Shown here: positions 18,431 through 27,631 of the stretch, one piece after another
Layout of the letters: each line of letters starts with the position of its first letter
Numbering within the stretch: position 1 is the first letter of the stretch
Assembly (NCBI GenBank): GCA_033344775.1
Contig: JAWPMT010000004.1
Span: 1,612,001 to 1,676,000 of the forward strand
Length of the DNA stretch: 64,000 nucleotides
Origin: Cytophagales bacterium
GTDB lineage: Bacteria > Bacteroidota > Bacteroidia > Cytophagales > Cyclobacteriaceae
Direction of reading: 5' to 3'
Made by a program: the position numbers and the translations under genes
The notes under the pieces: generated by a model
The model's database searches: none
What the model saw: the letters and a program-made list of their open reading frames with translations, nothing else
Told to the model about the DNA's origin: nothing

Positions 18431-19192
18431 ATGAAATGCTCTCAACACCAACTAATCATCGTTTTAATAGGCCTATGGCTTGTTTCCTGCTCACCGGCCT
18501 ATGTCCCCAACAAAGTCAACACGGGACTTTTTACGGAAGAAGGAGAAATGCATGGTGAAATTGCTACCGGTGTAAGCGGATTAGATGTTCAAGTAGCCGC
18601 CGCTGTTCCCGGAAATCTGGTCGTTACCGCCAATGCGAGCTTGAAAGATCGGGATTTTACAACTTCTTCCTTTGAGGAAAATGACGATGATGTGATCGTC
18701 ATCAATGACAACAAGAAACATCGTATCTGGGAAGCAGGCCTGGGCTATTATCACATCGCCGAAGATGGATTGCGACTGGAGGCAATAGTAGGTTTTGGCC
18801 ACGGCAATCTTGAAAATGTCGAGACCAGCCTTTTTGGTCCCATCAACAACGGTGTTCAAATCGATGATGATACTTTCATCACCTCTAGCACATTTAATAA
18901 AGTTTTCATTCAGCCTACCATCGGCTATTCCAGTGAAAAGTTTGATGCCGGCTTCACACCCAAAATCGCTTTCGTCAGGGTGAACCTCAATGATCAACAA
19001 TTCCGTGACACTTTCTTCGAACCTACAGCTACGCTCCGATTTGGTCATAAAAATGTGAAATTCACGGGACAATTAGGATTAAGCCTTCCCATGGACGAAG
19101 AAGTTGAGTTCTCTCATGAACCCTTCATTTTTTCTGTAGGAGTCATGGCTGACATCAATGTATTGAAGTTGGGAAAGAAAGGCGGAGACTGA
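18431..19192 (+). CDS. Outer-membrane lipoprotein/beta-barrel-like protein of unknown function
   Basis: 253 residues. The signal ends in a lipobox-like L-V-S-C20-S. The mature part shows many alternating strands (for example G-E-I-A-T-G-V, G-Y-Y-H-I-A-E-D-G, V-F-I-Q-P-T-I-G-Y) and ends F-S-V-G-V-M-A-D-I-N-V-L-K-L, consistent with an 8- to 12-strand surface barrel tethered by lipid. No family is recognised. It is monocistronic, after the terminator at 18388. Confidence 0.7.
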   Translation: MKCSQHQLIIVLIGLWLVSCSPAYVPNKVNTGLFTEEGEMHGEIATGVSGLDVQVAAAVPGNLVVTANASLKDRDFTTSSFEENDDDVIVINDNKKHRIWEAGLGYYHIAEDGLRLEAIVGFGHGNLENVETSLFGPINNGVQIDDDTFITSSTFNKVFIQPTIGYSSEKFDAGFTPKIAFVRVNLNDQQFRDTFFEPTATLRFGHKNVKFTGQLGLSLPMDEEVEFSHEPFIFSVGVMADINVLKLGKKGGD

Positions 19193-19298
19193 ATACTGCA
19201 CCATCATTTAACGACATGAATATCCAGCGTCCATACTAAGACATTACCTCGAGTTTAGCTATTTTCGAGTTAGTTGAACATCGCTAGTTACTCGCTGT

Positions 19299-22274
19299 AT
19301 GATACGTATGATCTTTGTGTTGGGTATCCTGACATTCGCTTGTCCCACCTATGCCCAATTTGGAAAAAAACTCAAGAAGTTTGGTGAAAAGGTCCAGCAA
19401 CGGCTGGATCAGGAAGTGAATGCATTGTCTGACGACAGTGATGAATCCGAAGCTTCCAGTGACAGTACTAATGGCACCTTTGTGGGGAATCGGATCGCCG
19501 AGCTTAATGAACTACAAGCCAAGCAACTTCGTAAGGATACTTCCTATTACAATTACACCCTCGCACAAGCCGAAAAAGTGGCATTTTTCGATAGCCGTGA
19601 TGATGAACAAAACCTGGTTTTGGCGGCCTCCAAAGGTTACCGCGAATACCTGACCAAAGACGCCAAGCCGCTTCGACATGAAAAAGCCTTCGATTTCAAT
19701 CGTATTGGCAGCAAGGTGCTAACGGTCAACAAATCAGCGGCCTTGCTCAATTTCAATCTGGCACTGAAGACCTATATTGATCCAAAACAGCTCAAAACTT
19801 TCTTTAGCAACAATGAGAACGAAGACATTGGCTCTCTACTGCCGGCAACTTTGAATGACTCCCTGACTATTGCTGATCGGTATGCGCTTTGTAAGACCTT
19901 CATGAATCTTGGCATTTACTACCATTCCCGAGGCCAATACCTGCATGCAGAGCAATTGAATCGGGCCATCCTACCTTTCATTGCTGAAAACCTGGGAAGC
20001 ACCAGCCTGGCTATGGCCTCCACCTACAACAATCTGGCGTTGATCGAACGCGACCTGGGCAATTATGGTGAAGCCGAAGAATACCTGGAACGGTCGATCG
20101 CGCTCATACAGGGTCGGCGAAATGAAGAAAAGCTGGATCGGGCAGTGATCCAAAACAACCAGGCCATGCTCTATCAGGAAATCGGGCAATATGATCGTGC
20201 CCTGGAAACCATGGATGACGCGCTGGCCCTTGCCGAACAACACATCAAGAAAAAGGGAGATGATTACAGCAAACTTCAGATCAATAAAGCGCTGATCTAC
20301 AAATCTCAAAGGCAATTTGATGCCGCAGAGTCTTTATTGCTTGAATTGAAAAAAACCAAAGAAATGCGGCTCGGCAAGCGACATCAGGACTATGCGGACA
20401 TAGAGAGTTTGCTGGCAGCCGTCTATATGGGACAAGGCAAAACCGAACAAGTGGAATCACTCTTAACTCATGCACTGGACATCTATAAAAACAAGTTTTC
20501 CGTAAGTCATCCGGCTTACACCAGTACTTTGAGGTTGCTGGCACAATTCTATTTCCTGAACGACTCCTATGAACAAGCCTGGATAAAAAGCAAGGAAGTA
20601 TTCAATCTGGTAGCTACCAATTTCGGAGAGCAACACCCGGATTATCAACGTATCCAGGAGGATCTGGCGGTGATTGCCTGGAACCAAAATCAAATGGATT
20701 CAGCCTTTCACTATTTTCATGCAGCTAATGATTTGAAGCTGGAACAACTCAACAAGTTTTTCCCAGCGCTCAGCGAAAATGAAAAGTCCAAGCTCTGGGC
20801 AAAACTTCGCCCCTCGTTCATCAAATTCTACGCCTTTGCGAGTGAACATGGATCCTCCGAAGCCATCGAGGAAATGTACAACATCCAGCTGGCCATCAAA
20901 GGCATATTGTTAAGCTCTACCACTAAAATGCGGCAGGAGATCCTAAATAGCGATGACGAATCACTGAAAAATGACTACCTGGAGTGGACGTACCTGAAAG
21001 AAGAGTTGGCCAACTACTATACCCTGTCGAAACAAGATCTAGCAGAGCAAGGCATCAACCTGGATTCCATCGAAGGAGTGGCCAATGCCCTGGAAAAACG
21101 CATGAGTTTGAATAGTCAGGCTTTTGCCGAAGCCAGCAAACTCACCTCGATGAATGTAGCCACGCTTACTTCCACTTTAGGAAATGACGAAGCAGCAGTC
21201 GAGATCATACGGTTCCCCGCCTTTAAGAAGCAATTTTCGGATGAGGTAAAATATGCTATTCTGGTATTGGATAAGGAAGGGATCAAACATATCGTCCTCG
21301 AAAATGGGGTCGCTATGGAGTCGAAACTGGCAAGCTTGTATCGCCGGTCCATCGAATTTAAAGTAGCGGATAATCGATCCTACAGCAACTTCTGGAAACC
21401 CGTTGCGCCTTTGGTCACGGACAAAAAGACCATTTACTTGTCCATGGATGGCATCTATAACCAAATCAACCTGAACACCCTCCTCTTACCGGACGGATCT
21501 TATTTAGGAGATGAAATGCTCCTCATTTCTGTGTCAAGTACACGGGACATAGAGAAAGTCAATAAGACCAGCAAACTAAACGACAAATTGCTCATGTTTG
21601 GCTTTCCGGATTATGGCGGTACAGGCAAAGTGGCTGCTTTGCCCGGTACCAAAGCGGAATTGGAAGAGATCAATAAAATTGCCCGCACAAAAGGCGTAAA
21701 AACGGAGCAGTACCTGCAAGCACAAGCCAATGAAGCGAAATTTAAATCTGCCACCGATGACCCTGGCGTATTACACATTGCTACACACGGTTTCTTTTTA
21801 GACGACCTCCCTGAAAACGATGAAGTGGTCTATGGTGTTGAGATCAGTAAAGCCAAAGAAAACCCCTTGCTTCGTTCTGGTCTGATGTTGGCGGACGCTG
21901 AAAATACCATAACCAATGCCAAAGAAGTAAGTAATGCCAACAATGGCATCCTTACCGCTTATGAAGCCATGACGCTAGACCTGGACGAAACAAAAATGGT
22001 CGTGCTAAGTGCTTGTGAAACGGGATTGGGTGAAATCCAGGCAGGTGAAGGAGTTTACGGACTCCAACGAGCTTTCCAGATTGCCGGAGCCGAGACCATC
22101 ATCATGAGCTTATGGAAAGTAAACGATGAAGCGACCCAAAAACTCATGACACGCTTTTACGATGAGTGGCTAACTACTGGAGATAAATTCGCCGCCTTCA
22201 AAAGTGCACAACTCGCGATTCGCGAGCAGTACGAAGAACCTTATTATTGGGGTGCCTTTGTGATGTTGAATTGA
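19299..22274 (+). CDS. Exported TPR-CHAT caspase-like protein
   Basis: 991 residues. A signal peptide (core about 5-16, cleavage near T-Y-A-Q) is followed by a lysine-rich segment and tetratricopeptide repeats (about 175-480). After an alpha-helical linker, a C-terminal CHAT domain (about 690-990) carries the caspase-type dyad His830 (L-H-I-A-T-H-G-F-F) and Cys906 (L-S-A-C-E-T-G-L-G). CHAT domains are clan CD proteases; some act in gasdermin or Craspase systems, but many Bacteroidota proteins with this TPR-CHAT layout are of unknown function. Export places the protease in the periplasm or at the surface. No gasdermin-like gene was found beside it. Confidence 0.9.
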   Translation: MIRMIFVLGILTFACPTYAQFGKKLKKFGEKVQQRLDQEVNALSDDSDESEASSDSTNGTFVGNRIAELNELQAKQLRKDTSYYNYTLAQAEKVAFFDSRDDEQNLVLAASKGYREYLTKDAKPLRHEKAFDFNRIGSKVLTVNKSAALLNFNLALKTYIDPKQLKTFFSNNENEDIGSLLPATLNDSLTIADRYALCKTFMNLGIYYHSRGQYLHAEQLNRAILPFIAENLGSTSLAMASTYNNLALIERDLGNYGEAEEYLERSIALIQGRRNEEKLDRAVIQNNQAMLYQEIGQYDRALETMDDALALAEQHIKKKGDDYSKLQINKALIYKSQRQFDAAESLLLELKKTKEMRLGKRHQDYADIESLLAAVYMGQGKTEQVESLLTHALDIYKNKFSVSHPAYTSTLRLLAQFYFLNDSYEQAWIKSKEVFNLVATNFGEQHPDYQRIQEDLAVIAWNQNQMDSAFHYFHAANDLKLEQLNKFFPALSENEKSKLWAKLRPSFIKFYAFASEHGSSEAIEEMYNIQLAIKGILLSSTTKMRQEILNSDDESLKNDYLEWTYLKEELANYYTLSKQDLAEQGINLDSIEGVANALEKRMSLNSQAFAEASKLTSMNVATLTSTLGNDEAAVEIIRFPAFKKQFSDEVKYAILVLDKEGIKHIVLENGVAMESKLASLYRRSIEFKVADNRSYSNFWKPVAPLVTDKKTIYLSMDGIYNQINLNTLLLPDGSYLGDEMLLISVSSTRDIEKVNKTSKLNDKLLMFGFPDYGGTGKVAALPGTKAELEEINKIARTKGVKTEQYLQAQANEAKFKSATDDPGVLHIATHGFFLDDLPENDEVVYGVEISKAKENPLLRSGLMLADAENTITNAKEVSNANNGILTAYEAMTLDLDETKMVVLSACETGLGEIQAGEGVYGLQRAFQIAGAETIIMSLWKVNDEATQKLMTRFYDEWLTTGDKFAAFKSAQLAIREQYEEPYYWGAFVMLN

Positions 22275-22312
22275 TACCCAAAATACTTATTACTCAATAA
22301 CCGGACTTTGCT

Positions 22313-22774
22313 ATGTCTTACCCTGGAAAAGAAGAAGTTAAGCACCTCAATCAACTCACCGAAGCCCTGTTTAAGGCCATTTCTTTTGACGCGGGTAGTG
22401 AACCGAACATTAGCGGGATCAAGGGCCTGTTTATAGACAATGGCCTGCTGATCAACTGCAATGAGGACACACCTAAAGCACTGCCCGTAGACCAATTCAT
22501 CGAGCACTTTCATGAACTCTTTGAACAGCAGCATATTACAAGTTTGCATGAAGTAGAAGTTCATCACAAAACCAAAATCTACGATCACATCGCACATCGG
22601 TACAGCTTCTATGAAGCAAGAACTACTCCTGATGGGGAACCGTTTGCAGTAGGGATCAATACCTTACAATTCGTAAAAATCGGCTCGGAATGGAAAATCA
22701 CTTCCATGGCCTGGAATGATGACAATCGTGGAGATGGTTTTTTCGAACGGACGATGGCTTGTATCCTTAAATAA
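22313..22774 (+). CDS. NTF2-like (SnoaL/DUF4440-type) protein
   Basis: 153 residues with an NTF2-like alpha+beta cone: helices at the N terminus (K-E-E-V-K-H-L-N-Q-L-T-E-A-L-F) and strands such as A-H-R-Y-S-F-Y-E-A-R and L-Q-F-V-K-I-G-S-E-W-K-I-T-S-M-A-W. Function is unknown; the fold binds small molecules or is catalytic. Its last 65 conserved bases recur at 25129-25193, beyond the STAND gene. There the reading frame ends C-I-Q-K-A-D rather than C-I-L-K, suggesting that the original 3' end of this gene is the downstream copy. Confidence 0.8.
   Translation: MSYPGKEEVKHLNQLTEALFKAISFDAGSEPNISGIKGLFIDNGLLINCNEDTPKALPVDQFIEHFHELFEQQHITSLHEVEVHHKTKIYDHIAHRYSFYEARTTPDGEPFAVGINTLQFVKIGSEWKITSMAWNDDNRGDGFFERTMACILK
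22700..22764. repeat. 65-bp direct repeat, left copy
   Basis: Matches 25129-25193 at 63 of 65 positions, same orientation. It forms codons T-S-M-A-W through M-A-C-I near the end of the NTF2-like gene. Confidence 0.95.
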
Positions 22775-22793
22775 AGAAATTTGAACAATAAAG

Positions 22794-24971
22794 TTAATTT
22801 CTAATACGCACTGATAAGGTATCTAAGTCTCCGTAGTTCTCAATATTAGTATCGTAAGCAAAAATCCTTCGCAAAGTAGATAAAGAACTTAAAGCGCTTA
22901 AATCAACAATTTGTGTATCCATTATTAATAGCGTTGTAAGGCTTTGAAGGCCATGTAAAGAAGTAATATCATCTACCGCAGTACCATTCAGATTAAGATG
23001 ATCTAAATTATTAAGATTTGAAAGAGCATTTACATCTTCAATATTTGTGAAATTTAAATTAAGAAACTCCAAATGATTTAGGTTAGACAAAACATCTATA
23101 TTTCTAATTTGTGTACTTCCCAAATTAAGGTGTTTTAAGTCATTAAGACCTGACAAAACATCTATATCTTCAATACTTGCACCTTGCAAATCAAGATGAA
23201 CTAAGCTTTTTAGTCCAGACAAATTATGCAAACCCTCAATGGTAGCTCTGTTAACACGGAGATATTCCAGCTTACGAAGATCACGCAAAACATCCATATG
23301 AAAATAGTTTGTACTTAACTCTAGATGTTTTATTTCTTTTAAGGAAGCTAAACCATTGAAATTCACATTATCAAAAGGCTTTGAGAAGATTAATGATCTC
23401 AAATTATGAACGTCGGATAACTCTTCTAAGGCTCTTAATAACGCGATACTATCCAATTCCGAATTTAATTTAGCTGAAATTCCATCTTCAAAAACTCTTG
23501 TTTCAAAGCCATAAAGCTGTAGATTATTCAAAGCTTGATAGTGCGCACTATCTCTATAGATTGGTAAAAGAGTGAAAACGGAAATAAACCAAATCAGTAA
23601 AGCAATAGGTCCTATCCAGAAAGTCGTTTTATGCAACTTAGGTCTCTTCCATTTAAAAAGAATTTTATAAAGGAGTTGCGCTATAAAATCGTGTGATATT
23701 TCCCAAATTCCAGCCACCCGATCAATTCTGCGGACTACACCTGTAGATGCTAGGCGAATCATAAAACCTTCTAGAAAATTATGTTTTAACCCAGTAGCAG
23801 CTTCTAACTCCAATAAGGATACGGGTTTCTTGGTACCAGCATCACTGATCATTTGTTTAAGAATTAATCCTGATTCTTCCTTGATGTTCTTGTTATTAAT
23901 TATCTCCTCTAAGTATCCCCTCAACATGGCGCCAGGTTCCATACTTTTGGGAAGTCGACCTAAATACCTTTCGAGAACCACCCCATACATGTTCAGTGTA
24001 ATTGGACGGATTAACCCCCGAATCCCTTCAATAGCTTCGGCTTCCCTTGCAATACTGTAAATAAGCTCCTCACTAATCTCAAGCCCAGATTTTTTCAAAA
24101 ATTCTTGCGAAGCGCGAAGTGTAAATAACCCAACCTGAAACCAGTTCTTTCCCTGCTCAAGTGCAGGCATGTGTACATGATTCAATTCTGGCAAATAATC
24201 GCTCCTAAACACCAACAAAATGGTCACATTATCAATTGGGCTTTCCACAAGCGATACCAGTAAATTCTCAAATTCCAAGCGGCCTTCGTGATCGTGTAGG
24301 ATTAAAAATTCCTCAAACTGATCAAAAACAAGCAATATTCGGCCAGTGGATGACATTGCAGATGCCTGCTCCAATAATTCCCTCGGGTCATTCTCTTTAC
24401 CTTTCTTTTCTGGTATATGCTTAAGTTCTATTAGCCTTTTAATCAAAGCTTGAACTGGATCGTGGTACCCCCTTATTTCTACTATTCGGAAAGCAGGATC
24501 TAGTTCTTGAAGCTTTGGAATCACATAAGCTTTTAATAGTGACGATTTACCGGTACCTGACTCACCACTTAGGTATAGGATTGATTGATTTGTTTCTGTT
24601 ATCCAATTCAAAACCTGCTCATGGTGACCGTCAGCTCGATTGAAATCATCAATATCTTTTTCGCTATATGGAACAAGTCGGAAATAACCGGGAGGAGGAA
24701 TAGATCCATGCACCGCATAGTCCACCACTCTTTTCTTTCTTCGCTCCCGCCGCCATGCCGGATAAGTATCAGTGAATACGGTTAGACAAATTGGTATTCC
24801 AGCAATAAGGATTGCTTGCCAATTCTCAAAATTATATTCTGAAACAAGTTTTTGATATCCTGCAACTAAAGCCGCTACAGCTGCCAGATAAGTGGTAAAG
24901 CGAGCAACCCTTGATAAGGTGATTTTCAATGTATTATCAACCCATGTATCTTTATTGGAAGTATCAGCCAT
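22794..24971 (-). CDS. Membrane STAND P-loop NTPase with leucine-rich repeats
   Basis: 725 residues. Two N-terminal TM helices (about 24-42 and 51-68) are followed by a basic R-R-E-R-R-K-K-R, placing the next domain in the cytosol. The NTPase has Walker A G136-E-S-G-T-G-K-S-S and Walker B I-L-L-V-F-D-Q-F-E-E (212-220), then a winged-helix region (about 370-440). A third TM helix at about 451-471 is followed by eight or nine internalin-type 22-residue leucine-rich repeats (about 515-715). By the positive-inside rule the repeats would be periplasmic. STAND proteins are switch ATPases, often in defence or signalling; no effector domain is recognised. The gene is clearly more A/T-rich than its neighbours and sits between 65-bp direct repeats. 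Confidence 0.9.
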   Translation of the reverse strand: MADTSNKDTWVDNTLKITLSRVARFTTYLAAVAALVAGYQKLVSEYNFENWQAILIAGIPICLTVFTDTYPAWRRERRKKRVVDYAVHGSIPPPGYFRLVPYSEKDIDDFNRADGHHEQVLNWITETNQSILYLSGESGTGKSSLLKAYVIPKLQELDPAFRIVEIRGYHDPVQALIKRLIELKHIPEKKGKENDPRELLEQASAMSSTGRILLVFDQFEEFLILHDHEGRLEFENLLVSLVESPIDNVTILLVFRSDYLPELNHVHMPALEQGKNWFQVGLFTLRASQEFLKKSGLEISEELIYSIAREAEAIEGIRGLIRPITLNMYGVVLERYLGRLPKSMEPGAMLRGYLEEIINNKNIKEESGLILKQMISDAGTKKPVSLLELEAATGLKHNFLEGFMIRLASTGVVRRIDRVAGIWEISHDFIAQLLYKILFKWKRPKLHKTTFWIGPIALLIWFISVFTLLPIYRDSAHYQALNNLQLYGFETRVFEDGISAKLNSELDSIALLRALEELSDVHNLRSLIFSKPFDNVNFNGLASLKEIKHLELSTNYFHMDVLRDLRKLEYLRVNRATIEGLHNLSGLKSLVHLDLQGASIEDIDVLSGLNDLKHLNLGSTQIRNIDVLSNLNHLEFLNLNFTNIEDVNALSNLNNLDHLNLNGTAVDDITSLHGLQSLTTLLIMDTQIVDLSALSSLSTLRRIFAYDTNIENYGDLDTLSVRIRN

Positions 24972-25128
24972 AGGAATTGTCTGTTAAAGTTGATTTTAGA
25001 AATATCTTTAAGACACAAAAACATAACAGTTATTCAAAATAATTTATTAAGGCATTATTAACAACTTTAATAAACATCATGAAATGTTTTTGACTCTTAA
25101 AAAGAATAATCTGTCATGTTTAGTCAAT
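24972..25128. promoter_or_regulatory. AT-rich upstream region of the STAND gene
   Basis: The region is strongly A/T-rich and holds a perfect 8-bp inverted repeat, tttattaa at 25043-25050 and ttaataaa at 25067-25074, about 75 bp upstream of the STAND ATG. It is the likely promoter/operator zone and part of the inserted DNA. Confidence 0.45.
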
Positions 25129-25193
25129 ACTTCCATGGCCTGGAATGATGACAAACGTGGAGATGGTTTTTTCGAGCGGACGATGGCTTGTAT
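25129..25193. repeat. 65-bp direct repeat, right copy
   Basis: Partner of 22700-22764, with 2 mismatches in 65 positions; start-to-start distance 2429 bp. Confidence 0.95.
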
Positions 25194-25209
25194 TCAAAAA
25201 GCAGATTAA
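25129..25209 (+). pseudogene. Second copy of the 3' end of the NTF2-like gene
   Basis: Encodes T-S-M-A-W-N-D-D-K-R-G-D-G-F-F-E-R-T-M-A-C-I-Q-K-A-D and a TAA at 25207-25209, with no start of its own. Its stop is 5 bp before the next gene's ATG (25215), which looks like an original operon junction separated from the rest of its gene by the STAND insertion. Confidence 0.85.
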
Positions 25210-25214
25210 TTGAG

Positions 25215-25752
25215 ATGATATCTTCAAAAGAGTTTATCGAAAGCATTCAGTTTTCCCGAATCGAGACCTATTCACTTTTCAGAAAAGAGATTTATAAAGC
25301 TTCCATCTGGACAATGATTGCAGAGCGTGAATCTTTGCAGAAAAAGCAGGAACAACTTGGCTCGCTCACCAAAGATGAAGTCTCGAGGGCTGGAAGAACT
25401 CATGGAATTGAGTCATCCCTCGCAAGTGTTGATGGACGAAAAAGGAAATTTTCATCCGTCCTCAGAATTAATCACTTCTTTGTCAGCAAATAGTCTTGAG
25501 GTAAAAAAGCTAATGGAGATCCTGAAAATCCCGGCGGTCAATATCCCTGAATGAATGTGTATGCCAACCTACAGGGATGCCATTGCTTTCTATGATAAAT
25601 CGGATCAAGTCATTGCCACTCTAAATGTCTGTCTCGGTTGCGATCGTATGTGTACCGCTTCAGAAGGGATTGCTGCCGATGAACGAATTTATGACTTGAC
25701 CAGGGTATTTTTCCTTGATTTAGGTCACCCCATTAGTGACGATGAGCGTTGA
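25215..25752 (+). pseudogene. Decayed gene with a frameshift and an in-frame stop
   Basis: ATG 25215 opens a frame (M-I-S-S-K-E-F-I-E-S-I-Q-F-S-R) that loses coding character after T-K-D-E-V near 25380. The +1 frame then continues (L-E-E-L-M-E-L-S-H-P-S-Q-V-L-M-D-E-K-G) to a TGA at 25552-25554. The same frame goes on to 25752 (M-P-T-Y-R-D-A-I-A-F-Y-D, then L-N-V-C-L-G-C-D), resembling the C-terminal Y-R-D-A-I-x-F-Y-D and C-x-x-C segments of small Bacteroidota proteins of unknown function. One extra base plus one nonsense codon make it non-functional as sequenced. Confidence 0.7.
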
Positions 25753-26048
25753 CTTTGTGCTGTAAATTTTCTTTTTCAAAGACCACATTGCACAATACTT
25801 AGGTTTTAGCAAATACTTTCTCTATATTCGCGGCATCAAACGAGACGATGAATCTTTTTGTCTTTCGGACATAAGGATTTTTAATACCTCGGCCCAGGTG
25901 AACATCCACGACCCACCTGGTCATTCTTGCAATCCCGAACAGTCAATCAGGCACAAGGCCCAACCGCACTGCTCCAGGAAGAACAGTATGGTTGAAAAAC
26001 ACATCATCGCCACCTCTGGTGTTGAGGCGGGGATTTATTGCTTAATTG
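25753..26048 (+). promoter_or_regulatory. Long leader of the second DEAD-box helicase gene
   Basis: About 296 bp precede the helicase ATG without a supported gene. The most obvious structure is a perfect 7-bp stem, ccaggtg (25894-25900) with cacctgg (25914-25920). Long structured leaders upstream of cold-inducible helicase genes are known in other bacteria; here it is only an inference. A partial taggtttt near 25800 is a possible -7 element. Confidence 0.4.
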
Positions 26049-27626
26049 ATGCAGAATACCAATTTCAAGAAAAGAAAACCTTCTCAATCGAGAAGACGTT
26101 CGGGTGGCGAACAATCATCAGGAAACAAAAGAAGATCTTACGGAGAGCGAAATGAGTTCCGCTCAAACCGATCTCGTCCAGATCGTGACAACTCAGAACG
26201 AGGTGAAAGAAAGCCGAAAAATCACCGTAAGCCACATAGAGGACAGGATAATGCACGTGGTGAAAGATCATTTGATCGACCAGAAAGAGATCGTCAGGTT
26301 CCTGATTGGGCCCTCGCCAAACAAGCGCGTCGCAAATCATCTCGAACGGAGGAAACACCGGTAGAAGGCGAACGCAACGAAAAATTCCAGCAGAAAAAAT
26401 CGCGTCCTTCCAGAGATCGTTATGAGGACCAACGCCCAAGACAAGAGCGTGAAAAATTCACACGAGACCGTTTTGGTAAAAATAAAAAGCGACGAAATGA
26501 TCGCTCCAGAAAATCCTCAGGTAGAGACTTAAGTAAGTATATTCACACACCAGGTGAAAGTAAAGAAAAGGCCGCGGTGTATGAGCCTAATCATTCTTTC
26601 GAAGATTTTCACGTGAATCAGGAATTACTACAGCGGATCAAGCAGAAAGGTTTTAAAGCTCCATCAGAAATCCAGGACAAGGCCATTCCTGTACTCTTGC
26701 AAGGTGACGATCTAATTGGAATTGCAGGAACTGGAACCGGTAAAACAGCGGCTTTTCTTATTCCAATCATCGACCGTTTGTTGGAAGAGCCTGAAGACCA
26801 AAGCGCATTGATCATCGCTCCTACCCGTGAATTGGCCAGCCAGATCAATGATGAATTCCGTTCTCTGGTGAAAGGATTAGGTATCTATTCCACTTGCCTG
26901 ATCGGAGGATTGTCTGTCAGAGATTCGATACAGGCACTGAAGAGAACCAATCACATTATTATTGGAACCCCAGGTCGTCTATTGGACATGCATGATCGAG
27001 GATTGTTAGATCTGGAAAACTTCGAGACACTTGTCCTCGACGAATTCGACCGAATGCTCGACATGGGATTTAGTGACGAGATGCAGATGATCAACAAAGA
27101 AATGGTAAATAAAGAGCAAACCATGCTGTTCTCTGCCACGGTGGATCCTTCCCAGAGAAAATTGATTGATGAAATCGCAGGCGCCGCTGAGGAAGTTCAG
27201 GCAGCTATGAATACGCAAAAAACGGATGCGATTCATCAAGATGTTCTGCGTGTAAACGGTCAGGATAAGTTCCAATTGATGCTCGATCTGATCGTTGAAC
27301 AAGATGAAGAGAAGGTCATTCTGTTCTGCGAGACGAAAAGAAATGCTGACGAAATGCTTAAAAAACTAAAAAACGAAGGCGTACGAGCAGATGCGATTCA
27401 CGGAGATAAGACTCAAAACGCCCGTCAAACGGCTTTGAGAAAGTTCAAAAAAGGGAATATAAACGTATTGATTGCTACTGACGTAGTAGCAAGAGGCATT
27501 GACGTGCCGGACGTTTCATTGGTCATCAACTACGAAATCCCAAGAAATTACACCGACTATGTGCATCGTATTGGCCGAACAGGCCGCGCTGGCAAGACAG
27601 GCCGCGCTGTGACGATGGTTAATTAA
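26049..27626 (+). CDS. DEAD-box RNA helicase with a long arginine-rich disordered N-terminal tail
   Basis: About 525 residues from ATG 26049; an in-frame TTG one codon earlier is less likely. The first ~170 residues are low-complexity, rich in R, G, S, D, N and Q, and probably disordered and RNA-binding. The core follows: A-G-T-G-T-G-K-T (Walker A), P-T-R-E-L-A, D-E-F-D instead of D-E-A-D, S-A-T, and [10 protein letters not shown]. The protein ends almost directly after motif VI with no C-terminal tail, so its disordered tail is at the opposite end from most RhlE types. It has a long leader and a strong terminator. Confidence 0.93.
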   Translation: MQNTNFKKRKPSQSRRRSGGEQSSGNKRRSYGERNEFRSNRSRPDRDNSERGERKPKNHRKPHRGQDNARGERSFDRPERDRQVPDWALAKQARRKSSRTEETPVEGERNEKFQQKKSRPSRDRYEDQRPRQEREKFTRDRFGKNKKRRNDRSRKSSGRDLSKYIHTPGESKEKAAVYEPNHSFEDFHVNQELLQRIKQKGFKAPSEIQDKAIPVLLQGDDLIGIAGTGTGKTAAFLIPIIDRLLEEPEDQSALIIAPTRELASQINDEFRSLVKGLGIYSTCLIGGLSVRDSIQALKRTNHIIIGTPGRLLDMHDRGLLDLENFETLVLDEFDRMLDMGFSDEMQMINKEMVNKEQTMLFSATVDPSQRKLIDEIAGAAEEVQAAMNTQKTDAIHQDVLRVNGQDKFQLMLDLIVEQDEEKVILFCETKRNADEMLKKLKNEGVRADAIHGDKTQNARQTALRKFKKGNINVLIATDVVARGIDVPDVSLVINYEIPRNYTDYVHRIGRTGRAGKTGRAVTMVN

Positions 27627-27631
27627 ATCAC

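Noticed and set aside
22794-24971. STAND gene as part of a composite transposon
   Set aside because: The flanking 65-bp repeats are coding sequence of the neighbour gene, not terminal inverted repeats, and there is no transposase or integrase.
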